Positions 37,623 through 45,623 of a DNA stretch of 64,000 nt are shown one piece after another; the first letter of the stretch is position 1; every line of letters starts with the position of its first letter. The stretch is taken from assembly GCA_035944135.1 (NCBI GenBank), contig DASZBM010000010.1, forward strand, positions 124,001-188,000, in the 5' to 3' direction. The DNA is from Acidobacteriaceae bacterium. Its GTDB lineage: Bacteria > Acidobacteriota > Terriglobia > Terriglobales > Acidobacteriaceae. The position numbers and the translations under genes are program-made. The notes under the pieces are model-generated. The model had not been told where the DNA came from. It worked only from the letters and a program-made list of their open reading frames with translations, and ran no database searches.

Positions 37623-38309
37623 GTGCGTTCTTTCGGTCTTCGCCGCCTCCTCGCCATTGCAATGTTTGGCTCGTTCGTCTCGGCTGGTTTCGCCGCGGCG
37701 CAGATTTCGATGCCGCCCAACGAGGTGAGCCATTTCATCGACACCTCGATGCTGAAGCCGCCCGCCGGCGTGAAGCTTGCCGTCATCGAGTGGGAAGACC
37801 TGGAGTGCCCGGCTTGCGCGCACGCGTTTCCGTTTGTGCACGCCGCGGTGAACCAGTACCACATTCCGCTGGTGGAGTATGACTTCCTGATTCCGGGTCA
37901 CATCTGGAGCCACCAGGCGGCGCTGTATTCGCGCTACATGAAAGACAAGATTTCGCCGCAATTGGCGGAGGACTATCGCCGGCAGGTGTTCGCGGCGCAG
38001 TACCGCATCGCGTCGCAGGACGACCTCCTCAACTTCACGAAGCAGTTCATGAGCCAGCATGGGAAGCAGCTGCCGTTTGTCGTGGATCCGACGGGGCAGT
38101 TGGAGCGCGAGGTGGAAACTGAGGTCGATCTCGGCAAAAAGCTGGGGCTGGTGGAGACGCCGACGATCGTGATCGTTACGCCGCATCGCTGGATCCAGGT
38201 GAAGGATGTTTCGCAGCTGGATGCGGCGATCGATATGGCGAAGCAGTGGGTGGCAGAGCCGACGGCGGCTTCGGCGCGTCGGCCTTCTGCGACGACGCAT
38301 CATCAGTAA
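37623..38309 (+). CDS. DsbA-like thioredoxin-fold periplasmic oxidoreductase
   Basis: 228 residues with a signal peptide (to about residue 27, ...AGFAAAQI). The active site is CPAC at residues 62-65 (EWEDLECPACAHAF). The helical insertion (about 110-165) and the cis-Pro loop VETPTIVI near 177 follow as in DsbA/DsbG-like proteins. It probably makes or repairs disulfides in exported proteins. GTG 37623 was used as start with an AAGG nearby. A terminator follows its stop, shared with the convergent radical SAM gene. Confidence 0.87.
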   Translation: MRSFGLRRLLAIAMFGSFVSAGFAAAQISMPPNEVSHFIDTSMLKPPAGVKLAVIEWEDLECPACAHAFPFVHAAVNQYHIPLVEYDFLIPGHIWSHQAALYSRYMKDKISPQLAEDYRRQVFAAQYRIASQDDLLNFTKQFMSQHGKQLPFVVDPTGQLEREVETEVDLGKKLGLVETPTIVIVTPHRWIQVKDVSQLDAAIDMAKQWVAEPTAASARRPSATTHHQ

Positions 38310-38332
38310 GCTCCGCAAGGAGACAACAAAGC

Positions 38333-38356
38333 AAAGGCCGCCAGAGGGCGGCCTTT
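38333..38356. terminator. Bidirectional hairpin terminator
   Basis: AAAGGCCGCC (38333-38342), AGAG and GGCGGCCTTT (38347-38356) form a 10-bp perfect stem with A-run on one side and T-run on the other. It serves both the DsbA-like gene (ends 38309) and the convergent radical SAM gene (ends 38375). Confidence 0.85.
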
Positions 38357-38374
38357 CTGCTGGTGCCTGGATGG

Positions 38375-39439
38375 CTATTGAATCTGGACGAGGTCTGAAG
38401 CGCCGGCGCCGGGCGTTGTGCTCTCGTGCTGCGGGGCGCGCCAGTGGTCGATGTAGCTGACCTGGTGCACGCAGGAGATGGTGCAGTTGGGAGCGCAGCT
38501 TTTTTCGGTGAGGAACTCGCGCTTGACGTCCTCGGTGGTGTAGTCGGCGATGGGGGTCGCGGGATAGCCGCGCTGCTGGCTGCAATAGTGCACCAAGCCG
38601 TTTTCGCAAACGTAGAGGTAGCGCGAGCCTGCACGGCAGCGCCAGTCGTTCGGCTGGCCGTTGGCGATGGCTTCCTGAAAGTGGTTGAAGCGCGAGTAGC
38701 TGCGGCGGGTGAGCCGGCGGACTTCGTCCCAGACTTTGCGCTCGCGTGCGCCGAGGGGCTTCAGTTGGCCGGTGCCGTCGTGAATGATGCCGATGGTGGA
38801 GCTGAAGCCGAGTTCGAGAGCGCGCTTTGAGACGGTGAGTGCGTCCTCGGGGTGCTCGATGCCGCCGCCGACGACGGAGTTGATGTTCACGTGGAAGTCG
38901 GCGTGTTCGGCGAGCATGCGCAGCTTCGCGTCGAGCACTTTGAGGGACTTCTTCGAGACCTCGTCGGGCATGACGTTGTCGATGGAGATCTGCATGTGAT
39001 CGAGGCCGGCTTTGTTGAGCCGATGGATGCGGTCAGGCATCAGCAGATAGCCGTTGGTGATCATGCCGGCGATGGCGCCGGTGTCGCGAATGGCGCGGAT
39101 GACGTCGTCGAGCTCGGGGTGCAGCAGTGGCTCGCCGCCGGAGATGGTGATGACGGAGGTGCCGAGGCGGCCGAGCTCGCCGATGCGGCGGCGCATCTCG
39201 TCGATGTCGACCGGCTTCGAGAAATCGTCGAATTCGTTGCAGTAGGTGCAGGCCAGATTGCAGCGGCGCATGGGCACGATGTGCGCCATGTAGGGATGCG
39301 CGGTGTCGGCCAGAGCAGAGCCGATGGACTTGAGCTCGCGCAGGCGGCGCGACGCAGCGATGAGCCGCCGCTGCGCGGTCATACGCCGTCGCGGGGATCT
39401 GGTCCCGGAGCTGCTCTTCTGTGAGGTTTGTGCACTCAT
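38375..39439 (-). CDS. Radical SAM enzyme with SPASM-like Cys-rich tail
   Basis: 354 residues. The SAM-binding FeS Cys are 60, 64 and 67 (RRCNLACTYC). The GGEP motif (ITISGGEPLLHPE) lies near 96. The SPASM-type C-terminus carries several more Cys (WRCRAGSRYLYVCENG, HYCSQQRGY, SCAPNCTISCVH) for extra clusters. This is the layout of enzymes that modify peptides or small molecules. The ~35-residue basic N-terminal extension is odd. Downstream, toward 38.3 kb, no peptide substrate is evident. It is divergent from iscX with a 93-base spacer. Confidence 0.88.
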   Translation of the reverse strand: MSAQTSQKSSSGTRSPRRRMTAQRRLIAASRRLRELKSIGSALADTAHPYMAHIVPMRRCNLACTYCNEFDDFSKPVDIDEMRRRIGELGRLGTSVITISGGEPLLHPELDDVIRAIRDTGAIAGMITNGYLLMPDRIHRLNKAGLDHMQISIDNVMPDEVSKKSLKVLDAKLRMLAEHADFHVNINSVVGGGIEHPEDALTVSKRALELGFSSTIGIIHDGTGQLKPLGARERKVWDEVRRLTRRSYSRFNHFQEAIANGQPNDWRCRAGSRYLYVCENGLVHYCSQQRGYPATPIADYTTEDVKREFLTEKSCAPNCTISCVHQVSYIDHWRAPQHESTTPGAGASDLVQIQ

Positions 39440-39532
39440 GCCTGCTTCTATTCTACCGTGGATGGCTGGTCAGGAGGGTCGGCGGAGGCGCTTGCTCGAA
39501 TAGACTGAAAGCTCACACAAAGGAGCTATACG

Positions 39533-39754
39533 ATGCCGCGTGAGATTGAATGGAGCGACACACTCGAGATTGCGATTCAACTGCAGGAGCGATTCCCCGA
39601 AGTGGATCCGTTCACGGTGCGGTTTACGGACATGCACAAATGGATCACGGAGTTGCCTGGCTTTGTAGGAGATCCTCAAAAATCGAATGAAGGCTTGCTG
39701 GAAGCCATTCAAATGCGATGGCATGAAGAGTATGAGGACGCGAAAGAGGGATGA
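39533..39754 (+). CDS. iscX: Fe-S cluster assembly protein IscX
   Basis: 73 residues, acidic. It matches IscX along its length: a start ISWSDT-like (EIEWSDTLEIAIQLQERFP), the core TVRFTDMHKWITELPGF at about 28-44, and DPQKSNEGLLEAIQMRW at the end. IscX binds IscS and iron and tunes cluster assembly. Here it stands without other isc genes. GGAGC lies just before the ATG. Confidence 0.92.
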   Translation: MPREIEWSDTLEIAIQLQERFPEVDPFTVRFTDMHKWITELPGFVGDPQKSNEGLLEAIQMRWHEEYEDAKEG

Positions 39755-39817
39755 TTTCGCGCGAATCGATACCACGCCAGTCCTTCGGTCGCCGTCTAAG
39801 GCACGAGGAGGAATCCT

Positions 39818-40129
39818 ATGAAGTTCGAACGTGCAGCGATTTTTGCAGTAGCGCTCGCGATTAGCGCGACCCCGGTGTTTGCGCAGGAAGCGACGCAGCA
39901 GCAGACGACGACGCAGACAACGACAACCACCAGCGCCACGGCGTCGGGCCCCGTTGTAGACCGACCGATGACGCATCATCAGCTGAAGAAGGATGAGAAG
40001 GCTGATAAGGAACAGGCGAAGGCTGACAAGGCCGAGGCGAAGGCGGCGAACAGCAAGAAGGTTCGCAAGGCTAACGACAAGCAGTACGACGCCGACAAGG
40101 CAGCTGCAAAGGCCGACAGCCCTTACTAG
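39818..40129 (+). CDS. Small exported Lys/Ala/Asp-rich protein
   Basis: 103 residues with a signal peptide (about 1-22, cut after VFAQ). Then a Thr/Gln-rich linker (TQQQTTTQTTTTTSATAS), followed by a highly charged helix of repeated KAD/KAE units (about 60-100). The charged part would form an extended periplasmic helix. RBS GAGGAGG before the ATG is strong. No named family. It ends 33 bases before a terminator. Confidence 0.75.
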   Translation: MKFERAAIFAVALAISATPVFAQEATQQQTTTQTTTTTSATASGPVVDRPMTHHQLKKDEKADKEQAKADKAEAKAANSKKVRKANDKQYDADKAAAKADSPY

Positions 40130-40161
40130 ATTGATGCACTGCTGAACAATTTTTGAAGTCG

Positions 40162-40199
40162 AACGCCGCGCTCGGAGCCTTGCTCTGGCGCGGCGTTTC
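40162..40199. terminator. Hairpin terminator between the exported protein and murJ
   Basis: AACGCCGCGC (40162-40171) pairs with GCGCGGCGTT (40188-40197) across a 16-base loop, followed by TTCAG. The genes on either side are convergent (ends 40129 and 40203), so it can serve both. Its minus-strand side is AACGCCGCGC then CATTTTTGAA-like T/A-rich sequence. Confidence 0.7.
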
Positions 40200-40202
40200 A
40201 GT

Positions 40203-41852
40203 TCAAACGGTTTGCGCTTTGCGGCGGAGTATCTGGTCAGGCAGGCGGGAGCCGGTGAGGCGAAGGACGGCGAAGCAGAGCAGCGCCCACACCGCAGTCC
40301 CTATCGCAATGATGAGGAGATCGCCAGCGTGCGTGGACACTCGCGGCATGACGCGGACAAGGCCACCGGCGGCGAGAAGAGCAAGGATGGCAGCCGCGAG
40401 AGACCGGCCCAACTCGCGAAACTCGAGATGCTGAAAATTCACCAGCCGTTTGTGGTGCAGGAGCCAGGCGAGGGTTGCGGTCTGCACGAGGATGCCAAGA
40501 TCGGAGGCGAGCGCAAGGCCTTCCAGACCGAGCGCGCGAAAGAGGCTCCAGTACATCGGCACTGAGAGCACGGTAATGACGGTGCCGGTAATTGCAGGCG
40601 TGCGCGTGTCGCTGGCGGCGTAAAACGAGCGCGCATAGATTCCCTGCACGGCCCAGATGGCAAGGGTGACGGAGAGGATGATGAACAGCCGTGTCGTCTC
40701 CGCAGCGTCGGTGCGATGGAATTTTCCGCCGCGGAAGAGATCGAGCAGCCAGGGCGCCAGCGCGATCATCCATGCCGAAACGAGCATGCCCACCGCGAAG
40801 AGTCGCGACACCGAACGGCTGACTGAATGCGAGAAATCGTGAGCGCGTCCCTGCTGATAGAGCGAGGCGAAGAACGGAAGCGATGCTGCGCCGGCCGCGG
40901 GGCCGATGACATTGAAGGGCGCGTTGAAGAGGTCCTTCGCGTTGCCGATGAGGGTGATGCCGCCTTCGCGCAGGGAACCGAAGTAGTTGAGGAAGTAGCC
41001 GTCAAACATAACCAGCGAGACGCCGATCATGAGAGGAAGTGTCAGCTTGAACCATTCGACAAACGCGGGGTCCCTGAAGCCGATGACGGGGCGATACCGG
41101 AAGCCGGTGCGTACGGCGCCAAGGGTGTTCAGCAGGAGAGCGCCAACGATGACACCGGCCAGCACGCCCACCGCAAGCGAGTAGATACCGATCTGCTTGT
41201 GAAGGAACAGGGCGCCCAGGATGATGCCGCCGTTGTAGATCAGCGGAACTCCGGCCTGGTAGATGAAGATCTTTCGCACCTGCAGGCGCGCGCTCATACA
41301 GCTGCCGATGAAAAAGAACAACTGCGCGGGCAGAATGATGCGGGTCATCGAGGTGCAGAGGGCTGAGCGTAATTCGTCGTGGCGAAAGCCTTTGTTGGCG
41401 AACCACACGTAGTAAGGTGCGATCACCTCTCCGAGCAGCACGCCGGCGCAGAGCACGAGAAGCATCGTGGTCATCACGACGGAGAGCGCACGGTCAGCCC
41501 CCTCTTCGTCGTCGCTGACGAGATAGCGGTTGAGCACGGTGATGAGTGAAATCGCGACGGCTCCGCCGGTAAGGAAATAGGAGAGCAGGTCCGGCAACTT
41601 GAATGCCGCGCGATAGGCATCCTGCGCAGGGCCGGCGCCAAACAGATAGTTGACGTATTTGATTCTGATGAGCGCGAGCACGCCGGATAGGAGCGAGCTC
41701 AACATCAGCAGCATGGCTGCTGAACCGACGGTGTGACCGTGCGAGCTGCGAAACAGATTCAGACGCGAGTGGCGACGCGGCGGCGTCTCGGCAGGAAGCG
41801 ACGCAGAAGATGAGATTTCAGTCGGGGGAGTAGGTGGTTGCAACGGGCTCAT
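40203..41852 (-). CDS. murJ: Lipid II flippase MurJ (MviN family)
   Basis: 549 residues, about 14 membrane helices. The first helix region has [24 protein letters not shown] and [32 protein letters not shown] follows, as in MurJ. It flips lipid II for peptidoglycan synthesis across the inner membrane. ATG 41852 overlaps the stop of the MerR gene (ATGA), so the two are translated together. The ~30-residue N-terminal tail before the first helix is Pro/Ser-rich and cytoplasmic. Confidence 0.94.
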   Translation of the reverse strand: MSPLQPPTPPTEISSSASLPAETPPRRHSRLNLFRSSHGHTVGSAAMLLMLSSLLSGVLALIRIKYVNYLFGAGPAQDAYRAAFKLPDLLSYFLTGGAVAISLITVLNRYLVSDDEEGADRALSVVMTTMLLVLCAGVLLGEVIAPYYVWFANKGFRHDELRSALCTSMTRIILPAQLFFFIGSCMSARLQVRKIFIYQAGVPLIYNGGIILGALFLHKQIGIYSLAVGVLAGVIVGALLLNTLGAVRTGFRYRPVIGFRDPAFVEWFKLTLPLMIGVSLVMFDGYFLNYFGSLREGGITLIGNAKDLFNAPFNVIGPAAGAASLPFFASLYQQGRAHDFSHSVSRSVSRLFAVGMLVSAWMIALAPWLLDLFRGGKFHRTDAAETTRLFIILSVTLAIWAVQGIYARSFYAASDTRTPAITGTVITVLSVPMYWSLFRALGLEGLALASDLGILVQTATLAWLLHHKRLVNFQHLEFRELGRSLAAAILALLAAGGLVRVMPRVSTHAGDLLIIAIGTAVWALLCFAVLRLTGSRLPDQILRRKAQTV

Positions 41853-42472
41853 TCAATGGGGAACAGGTCACGTTGGCGGCGCTCCACGGGCTCAACGGGC
41901 TCAACGATTCTGGGTTCGCGCTTTGGAGCCAGCTTGGATTCGGGCTTCGGCCGGGAGTCTGTCACAAGCCGCGGACGCAAAGGCTTGGGCCGCATCGCGG
42001 GAGCTTCGGTGTTTGCCGCGGGCGAGCCCAGCAATGCAAGAAGCTGCTGCATCTCTTTGCGGAGCGCCCGCAGGCGCGCCTCGATGGGGGCCTTTTCAGT
42101 GTTTGGGCCGATTGCCGGGGCTTCCACGGGAACCAGCGCGGGAGTTGAGGCAGCGATGGGAACAGGCTCAAACGGCGTCACCGCTTCGCGCGGCTTTATT
42201 TCATTCTTGAAGACCTGCCGCGCGCCTGGAATCGTGTAACCCTGGTCGTAGAGGAGGCTCTTGATGCGCAGGGCCATCTCGACGTCGCGCTTGCGATACA
42301 GCCGTTGGCCCGTGCCGCCTTTATTGGGCTTGAGCTGCGGGAACTCCGTCTCCCAGAAGCGCAGTACATACGCGGGGACTTCGCACAGCCGCGCGACATC
42401 GCCGATCCGGAAGTAGAGCTTGTCGGGGATCTCAGGCGCTACGGTCTTGCGAATTGGCTGATGGGTTCCCAT
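41849..42472 (-). CDS. MerR-family transcriptional regulator
   Basis: 207 residues from ATG 42472 (a GTG at 42502 would add ten residues). The HTH-MerR domain is at about 14-85: [30 protein letters not shown], then [30 protein letters not shown]. The C-terminal half is a Pro/Ala-rich linker with a short helix ([18 protein letters not shown]) and no Cys, so it does not sense metal like classical MerR. This type resembles the HTH regulators near envelope genes. It is coupled to murJ by a 4-base overlap (ATGA), so it may autoregulate that unit. Confidence 0.88.
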   Translation of the reverse strand: MGTHQPIRKTVAPEIPDKLYFRIGDVARLCEVPAYVLRFWETEFPQLKPNKGGTGQRLYRKRDVEMALRIKSLLYDQGYTIPGARQVFKNEIKPREAVTPFEPVPIAASTPALVPVEAPAIGPNTEKAPIEARLRALRKEMQQLLALLGSPAANTEAPAMRPKPLRPRLVTDSRPKPESKLAPKREPRIVEPVEPVERRQRDLFPIE

Positions 42473-42568
42473 GCAATCGCGGCGACACCACCGGGTAACC
42501 ACTTTCTGGCGTCCCGGTCTTGACCCAAAGTATAGGTCGCTGGAGGGCCAAGGGCCAGTAGTTTTCGC

Positions 42569-42593
42569 GGTTCCCCTGCGCGATCTTCTACTT
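42569..42593. repeat. Copy 2 of the GGTTCCC...ATCTTCTACTT motif
   Basis: GGTTCCC, CGCG and ATCTTCTACTT match the copy at 35599-35625 with two single-base indels. It lies in the spacer between the MerR start (minus strand, 42472) and the trpF stop (42647). Confidence 0.45.
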
Positions 42594-42646
42594 ACGGGGG
42601 AGGCGACCGGGAACCACAGGAGTAAACACCGGGTTAAAGCTCTCCT

Positions 42647-43399
42647 TTAGGTTTTTGCCGGTTTCTTGCCGCCTTTCGGCGTCAGGGGTGTCCATGGCTC
42701 AGTCCACCCGGCGGAGCCCCGCGCGGCGGAGATAAATTGCCGCAGCCTGAGCGGATCTTTACGGCCCGGTGAAAGTTCGACACCGCTGGCGACATCCACG
42801 CCCCAGGGCTTCAGCACCTCAATCGCGGAGGCGACGTTGCGGGAGTGCAAGCCGCCCGCGACGATCAACGGCGGCAGATCCGCACCGGAAGCGGCCGCCG
42901 CGGTGTTGCAGGCGAGGCGAATCTCCTGCGCGGCAAGCTCCCAATCGAACGCCATGCCGAGACCACCGGATTGGCCTCGGCGCGCGGCATCGACGAGCAC
43001 GGCCCGAAGACCCGGCGTCGTGAGCGTGCGCGCGAGCGTCGCAGAGAATCCGGCGTTGTCGCCCGAATAGACGTTGAAGGGAACTGTCTGGATCAACTGC
43101 ACGTGGCCCTCGAAGGCCTCGTTCAGTTTGGCGATGAGCTCGGGGTTCAGTTCGCTGTGGAGTTGCGCGGCCTGCAGGCCGGCCTCACGGACGGCGCGGA
43201 TGATCTCGTCGGCGTCCGTTGTCGCGAAGACGCCAACGGTGAGCACGCTGCCAGGAAGATGCGGCGTGATTTCGGCGACCTGAGAGGCAATCATGCGCCG
43301 GCGGCTGGGCGCGAAGACGAAGCCGACCGCATCGGCGCCCAACTCGGCGGCGAGTTGAGCGTCCTGCAGGTTCGTGTTGGCGCAGATCTTGATGAACAT
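42647..43399 (-). CDS. trpF: Phosphoribosylanthranilate isomerase
   Basis: Tryptophan pathway; isomerises phosphoribosylanthranilate to CdRP. 250 residues, TIM barrel. N-terminus FIKICANTNLQDAQLAAELGADAVGF (catalytic Cys in KICAN), then LVGVFA-like LTVGVFA, QLIQTVPF-like core, VLVDAA, and the phosphate loop GGLHSRNVASAIEV with PWGVDVASGVE near 210. It has a C-terminal tail beyond the barrel. ATG 43399 has no clear Shine-Dalgarno; the spacer before it is made of 7-mers. It lies 84 bases downstream of trpC. Confidence 0.94.
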   Translation of the reverse strand: MFIKICANTNLQDAQLAAELGADAVGFVFAPSRRRMIASQVAEITPHLPGSVLTVGVFATTDADEIIRAVREAGLQAAQLHSELNPELIAKLNEAFEGHVQLIQTVPFNVYSGDNAGFSATLARTLTTPGLRAVLVDAARRGQSGGLGMAFDWELAAQEIRLACNTAAAASGADLPPLIVAGGLHSRNVASAIEVLKPWGVDVASGVELSPGRKDPLRLRQFISAARGSAGWTEPWTPLTPKGGKKPAKT

Positions 43400-43406
43400 A
43401 AGGGAA

Positions 43407-43505
43407 GTGAAGAGTGAGTAGTGAATAGTGAAGAAAGCCAAAGCGGTTACAACGACGAAGATGAACGCGGCTATGTTCAGGTCTTATTCACTATTCACTA
43501 ATTTC
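43407..43505. repeat. Facing heptamer arrays in the trpC-trpF spacer
   Basis: 43407-43434 is four 7-mers of the GTGAATA type. 43485-43505 is three of the inverse type (TATTCAC twice, then a decayed unit). The second array includes the last codons and stop of trpC (VNSE*, stop at 43484-43486), and the first lies 8 bases before the trpF start codon. The two arrays are inverted complements and could fold on each other across 50 bases. Confidence 0.75.
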
Positions 43506-44299
43506 TTCAGCGCTTCTCCGGGTCGCGGCTGGCGCATGAGGGATTCGCCGATGAGGAAGGCTTCGTAGCCGGCGGCGCGGAGGCGCTGCATGTCCTCGCG
43601 TGTGTGGATGCCGCTCTCCGCCACACGCACTGCGGATTGTGGGAGTCGGGCGGCGAGCTCGCACGCGCGATCGAGTGAGACCTCAAAGGTGCGCAGATCG
43701 CGGCTGTTGACGCCGACGCATTCGCAGTCGAGCGCAAGCGCGCGGTCGAGCTCTTCGGCATCGTGAACCTCGCAGAGGACGTCCAGTTCGTAACGGAGGG
43801 CTTCATCGCGCAGCGTGCGCAGCTCGGAGTCTGTGAGCGCGGCAACGATCAGGAGAATCGCGTCGGCGTTGTTTGCGCGGGCTTCCACGATCTGGAATGG
43901 ATCGACCATGAAGTCCTTGCGCAGGCATGGGATCGACGCGGCTGCCGAGGCAAGGCGCAGATTCTCGAGCGATCCCTGGAAGAACTTTTCGTCGGTCAAC
44001 ACCGAGAGGACTGCGGCTCCGGCCTGTTCCATCTCTTTCGCTAGTGCAGCGGGGTCGAACTCGGCACGAATCAGGCCTTTCGACGGTGACGCTTTCTTTA
44101 GCTCCGCGATGATGGCAGGACTGGTCTGCGCCTTGGAACGCAGCGCACGTGCGAACCCGCGCGGCTGATGCTCGGCTGCGGCACGCTCCATGGCGCGCAT
44201 GTCCGTCGCGGCCTTACGCTCGGCGACAACTTCGCGCGTATGCGTCAGGATCTCCGGCAAATACATCGTGCGTGCGGCGGCGAGACTCATCTCTTCCAT
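43484..44299 (-). CDS. trpC: Indole-3-glycerol phosphate synthase
   Basis: Closes the indole ring in tryptophan synthesis. 271 residues. Motifs: PAIIAELKKASPSKGLI (catalytic Lys of the first loop, about 62), VLTDEKFFQGSLENLR, CLRKDFMVDPFQI (about 125), and the C-terminal VGVNSRDLRTFEV then RVAESGIHTREDM. The last four residues VNSE and the stop are written by the 7-nt repeat. It is divergent from the HAD gene with a 26-base gap. Confidence 0.95.
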   Translation of the reverse strand: MEEMSLAAARTMYLPEILTHTREVVAERKAATDMRAMERAAAEHQPRGFARALRSKAQTSPAIIAELKKASPSKGLIRAEFDPAALAKEMEQAGAAVLSVLTDEKFFQGSLENLRLASAAASIPCLRKDFMVDPFQIVEARANNADAILLIVAALTDSELRTLRDEALRYELDVLCEVHDAEELDRALALDCECVGVNSRDLRTFEVSLDRACELAARLPQSAVRVAESGIHTREDMQRLRAAGYEAFLIGESLMRQPRPGEALKKLVNSE

Positions 44300-44325
44300 G
44301 CTACGGCAAGCGCGAAAGGGCTACG

Positions 44326-44958
44326 ATGGAAGCAATGGCTGAAGTGAAGACATCGACCGAGCGTCTGCCGATTCCTGATCGTGCGTTTGGCGCTTATTTG
44401 TTTGATCTGGATGGAACGATTGCGGACTCGATGCCCGTGCACCTGATCACGTGGCAGCAGGCGGTGCGCGAGCACGGCGGCGAATTTCCGGAAGAACTTT
44501 TCTGGGCGTGGGGCGGGATTCCGCTGCCGCGCACGGTGGAGATGCTGAACGAGCGTTTTGGCTATCACATGTCTCCGCCGGAGGTCGTGCACCGCAAGGA
44601 GCAGCTGTACCTGGAGATGATCGACAGGGTGCGGCCGATTGCGTCCGTGGCGGCGCACATCACGGAGCAGCACGGGAAGATTCCGATGGCTGTTGTGTCG
44701 GGCTCGCCGTGCCTGACGATTACGCGCACGCTGGAGGCGCTGCACCTGGACAAGTGCTTCGACGCCGTGGTGGGCGCGGAGGACTACACGCATGGCAAGC
44801 CCGATCCTGAGCCGTTCCTCACGGCGGCGCGCATGCTGAATGTCGCGCCGGCAGATTGCCTTGTCTTCGAGGATGCGGATTTGGGGATCAAGGCGGCGGA
44901 GGCCGCGGGAATGACGTGGGTGCGTGTGCCGGTGCATCCGCTCGCGGTGAGTGTGTAG
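44326..44958 (+). CDS. HAD-family phosphatase, beta-phosphoglucomutase-like
   Basis: 210 residues. HAD motif I is FDLDGTIADS at about 26-35 (nucleophile Asp27, acid/base Asp29), motif II VVSGSPC near 126, and motif III/IV KPDPEPF and FEDADLGIKAAEAAG near 185. A cap domain between 40 and 110 makes it the subclass of small-sugar-phosphate phosphatases or phosphomutases. ATG 44326 has GAAAGGG five bases upstream; a second ATG at 44335 is possible. The physiological substrate cannot be told. Confidence 0.88.
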   Translation: MEAMAEVKTSTERLPIPDRAFGAYLFDLDGTIADSMPVHLITWQQAVREHGGEFPEELFWAWGGIPLPRTVEMLNERFGYHMSPPEVVHRKEQLYLEMIDRVRPIASVAAHITEQHGKIPMAVVSGSPCLTITRTLEALHLDKCFDAVVGAEDYTHGKPDPEPFLTAARMLNVAPADCLVFEDADLGIKAAEAAGMTWVRVPVHPLAVSV

Positions 44959-44964
44959 CGCCAG

Positions 44965-45621
44965 CTATCTCAGAGCGGCTTTTGGTTGCGCGAGCACGAG
45001 GCCGCGAGGCGTCGGCAGCAGCAGTACGGAGATCAGGCCTTCGCGCTCGAGCTTCTTCGCTGCGTCGCGAACGGTCTTCAGGTGTGAGCTCGCATCGTGA
45101 ATCACGATGAGACCGTTGGGATTCATCTGCGGGAGAAAGCGCTTTACTTCCGCCTCGCGCAGATCGGGGTCGGAGTCCGAGAACAGCAGATCGATGGTGC
45201 CGTCGACGTGCATCTCAAGCGAGCTCTCGTTGCGGAGGTCGATGTACTTTGCGAGGGGGCTTGTCGCAAAGCGTTCCTTGGCACGCGCAAAGACGACGGG
45301 GTCGTACTCGCAACTGATGATCTTGCCTGCGGGTGAACCGCTGCTTGCGTTGCGATCGAGGCCGCGTGCGATCCACTCTGTCGAAACGCCGAGGAAGCTT
45401 CCGGTCTCGACGATGAGCTGCGGCTTCAGCGTGGTGACCAGCGTGGCGAGCAGCTCCAGCACTTCGAGCTCGGCGGTCATGGAGTCAAACATCGACCACT
45501 GCTCGGGGTGCGGGCACTCCGGCGTGGCGCGGTGATATTCGGGCTGCAGCACGCCGCCTGCGCGGTCGTGCTGCAGCATCACCTTGTGCTCCTGCTTCAG
45601 CTTTTTGCGGAACAGGCCCAT
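44965..45621 (-). CDS. Class I SAM-dependent methyltransferase
   Basis: 218 residues. The SAM site is LIVETGSFLGVSTEWIARGL at about 70-89, followed by IISCEYDPVVFARAKERF and DLLFSDSDPDLR, where the acidic loop may bind the acceptor. The C-terminal strand LIVIHDASS is typical. It belongs to the Methyltransf_24/CmcI-like group. It starts 2 bases after the aconitase stop and is the second gene of that unit. Acceptor unknown. Confidence 0.85.
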   Translation of the reverse strand: MGLFRKKLKQEHKVMLQHDRAGGVLQPEYHRATPECPHPEQWSMFDSMTAELEVLELLATLVTTLKPQLIVETGSFLGVSTEWIARGLDRNASSGSPAGKIISCEYDPVVFARAKERFATSPLAKYIDLRNESSLEMHVDGTIDLLFSDSDPDLREAEVKRFLPQMNPNGLIVIHDASSHLKTVRDAAKKLEREGLISVLLLPTPRGLVLAQPKAALR

Positions 45622-45623
45622 TG

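Noticed and set aside
38375-39439. Radical SAM gene as hopanoid enzyme HpnH
   Set aside because: Sequence around the cluster (RRCNLACTYCNEFD) and the Cys-rich tail do not fit HpnH, and no hopanoid genes are nearby.
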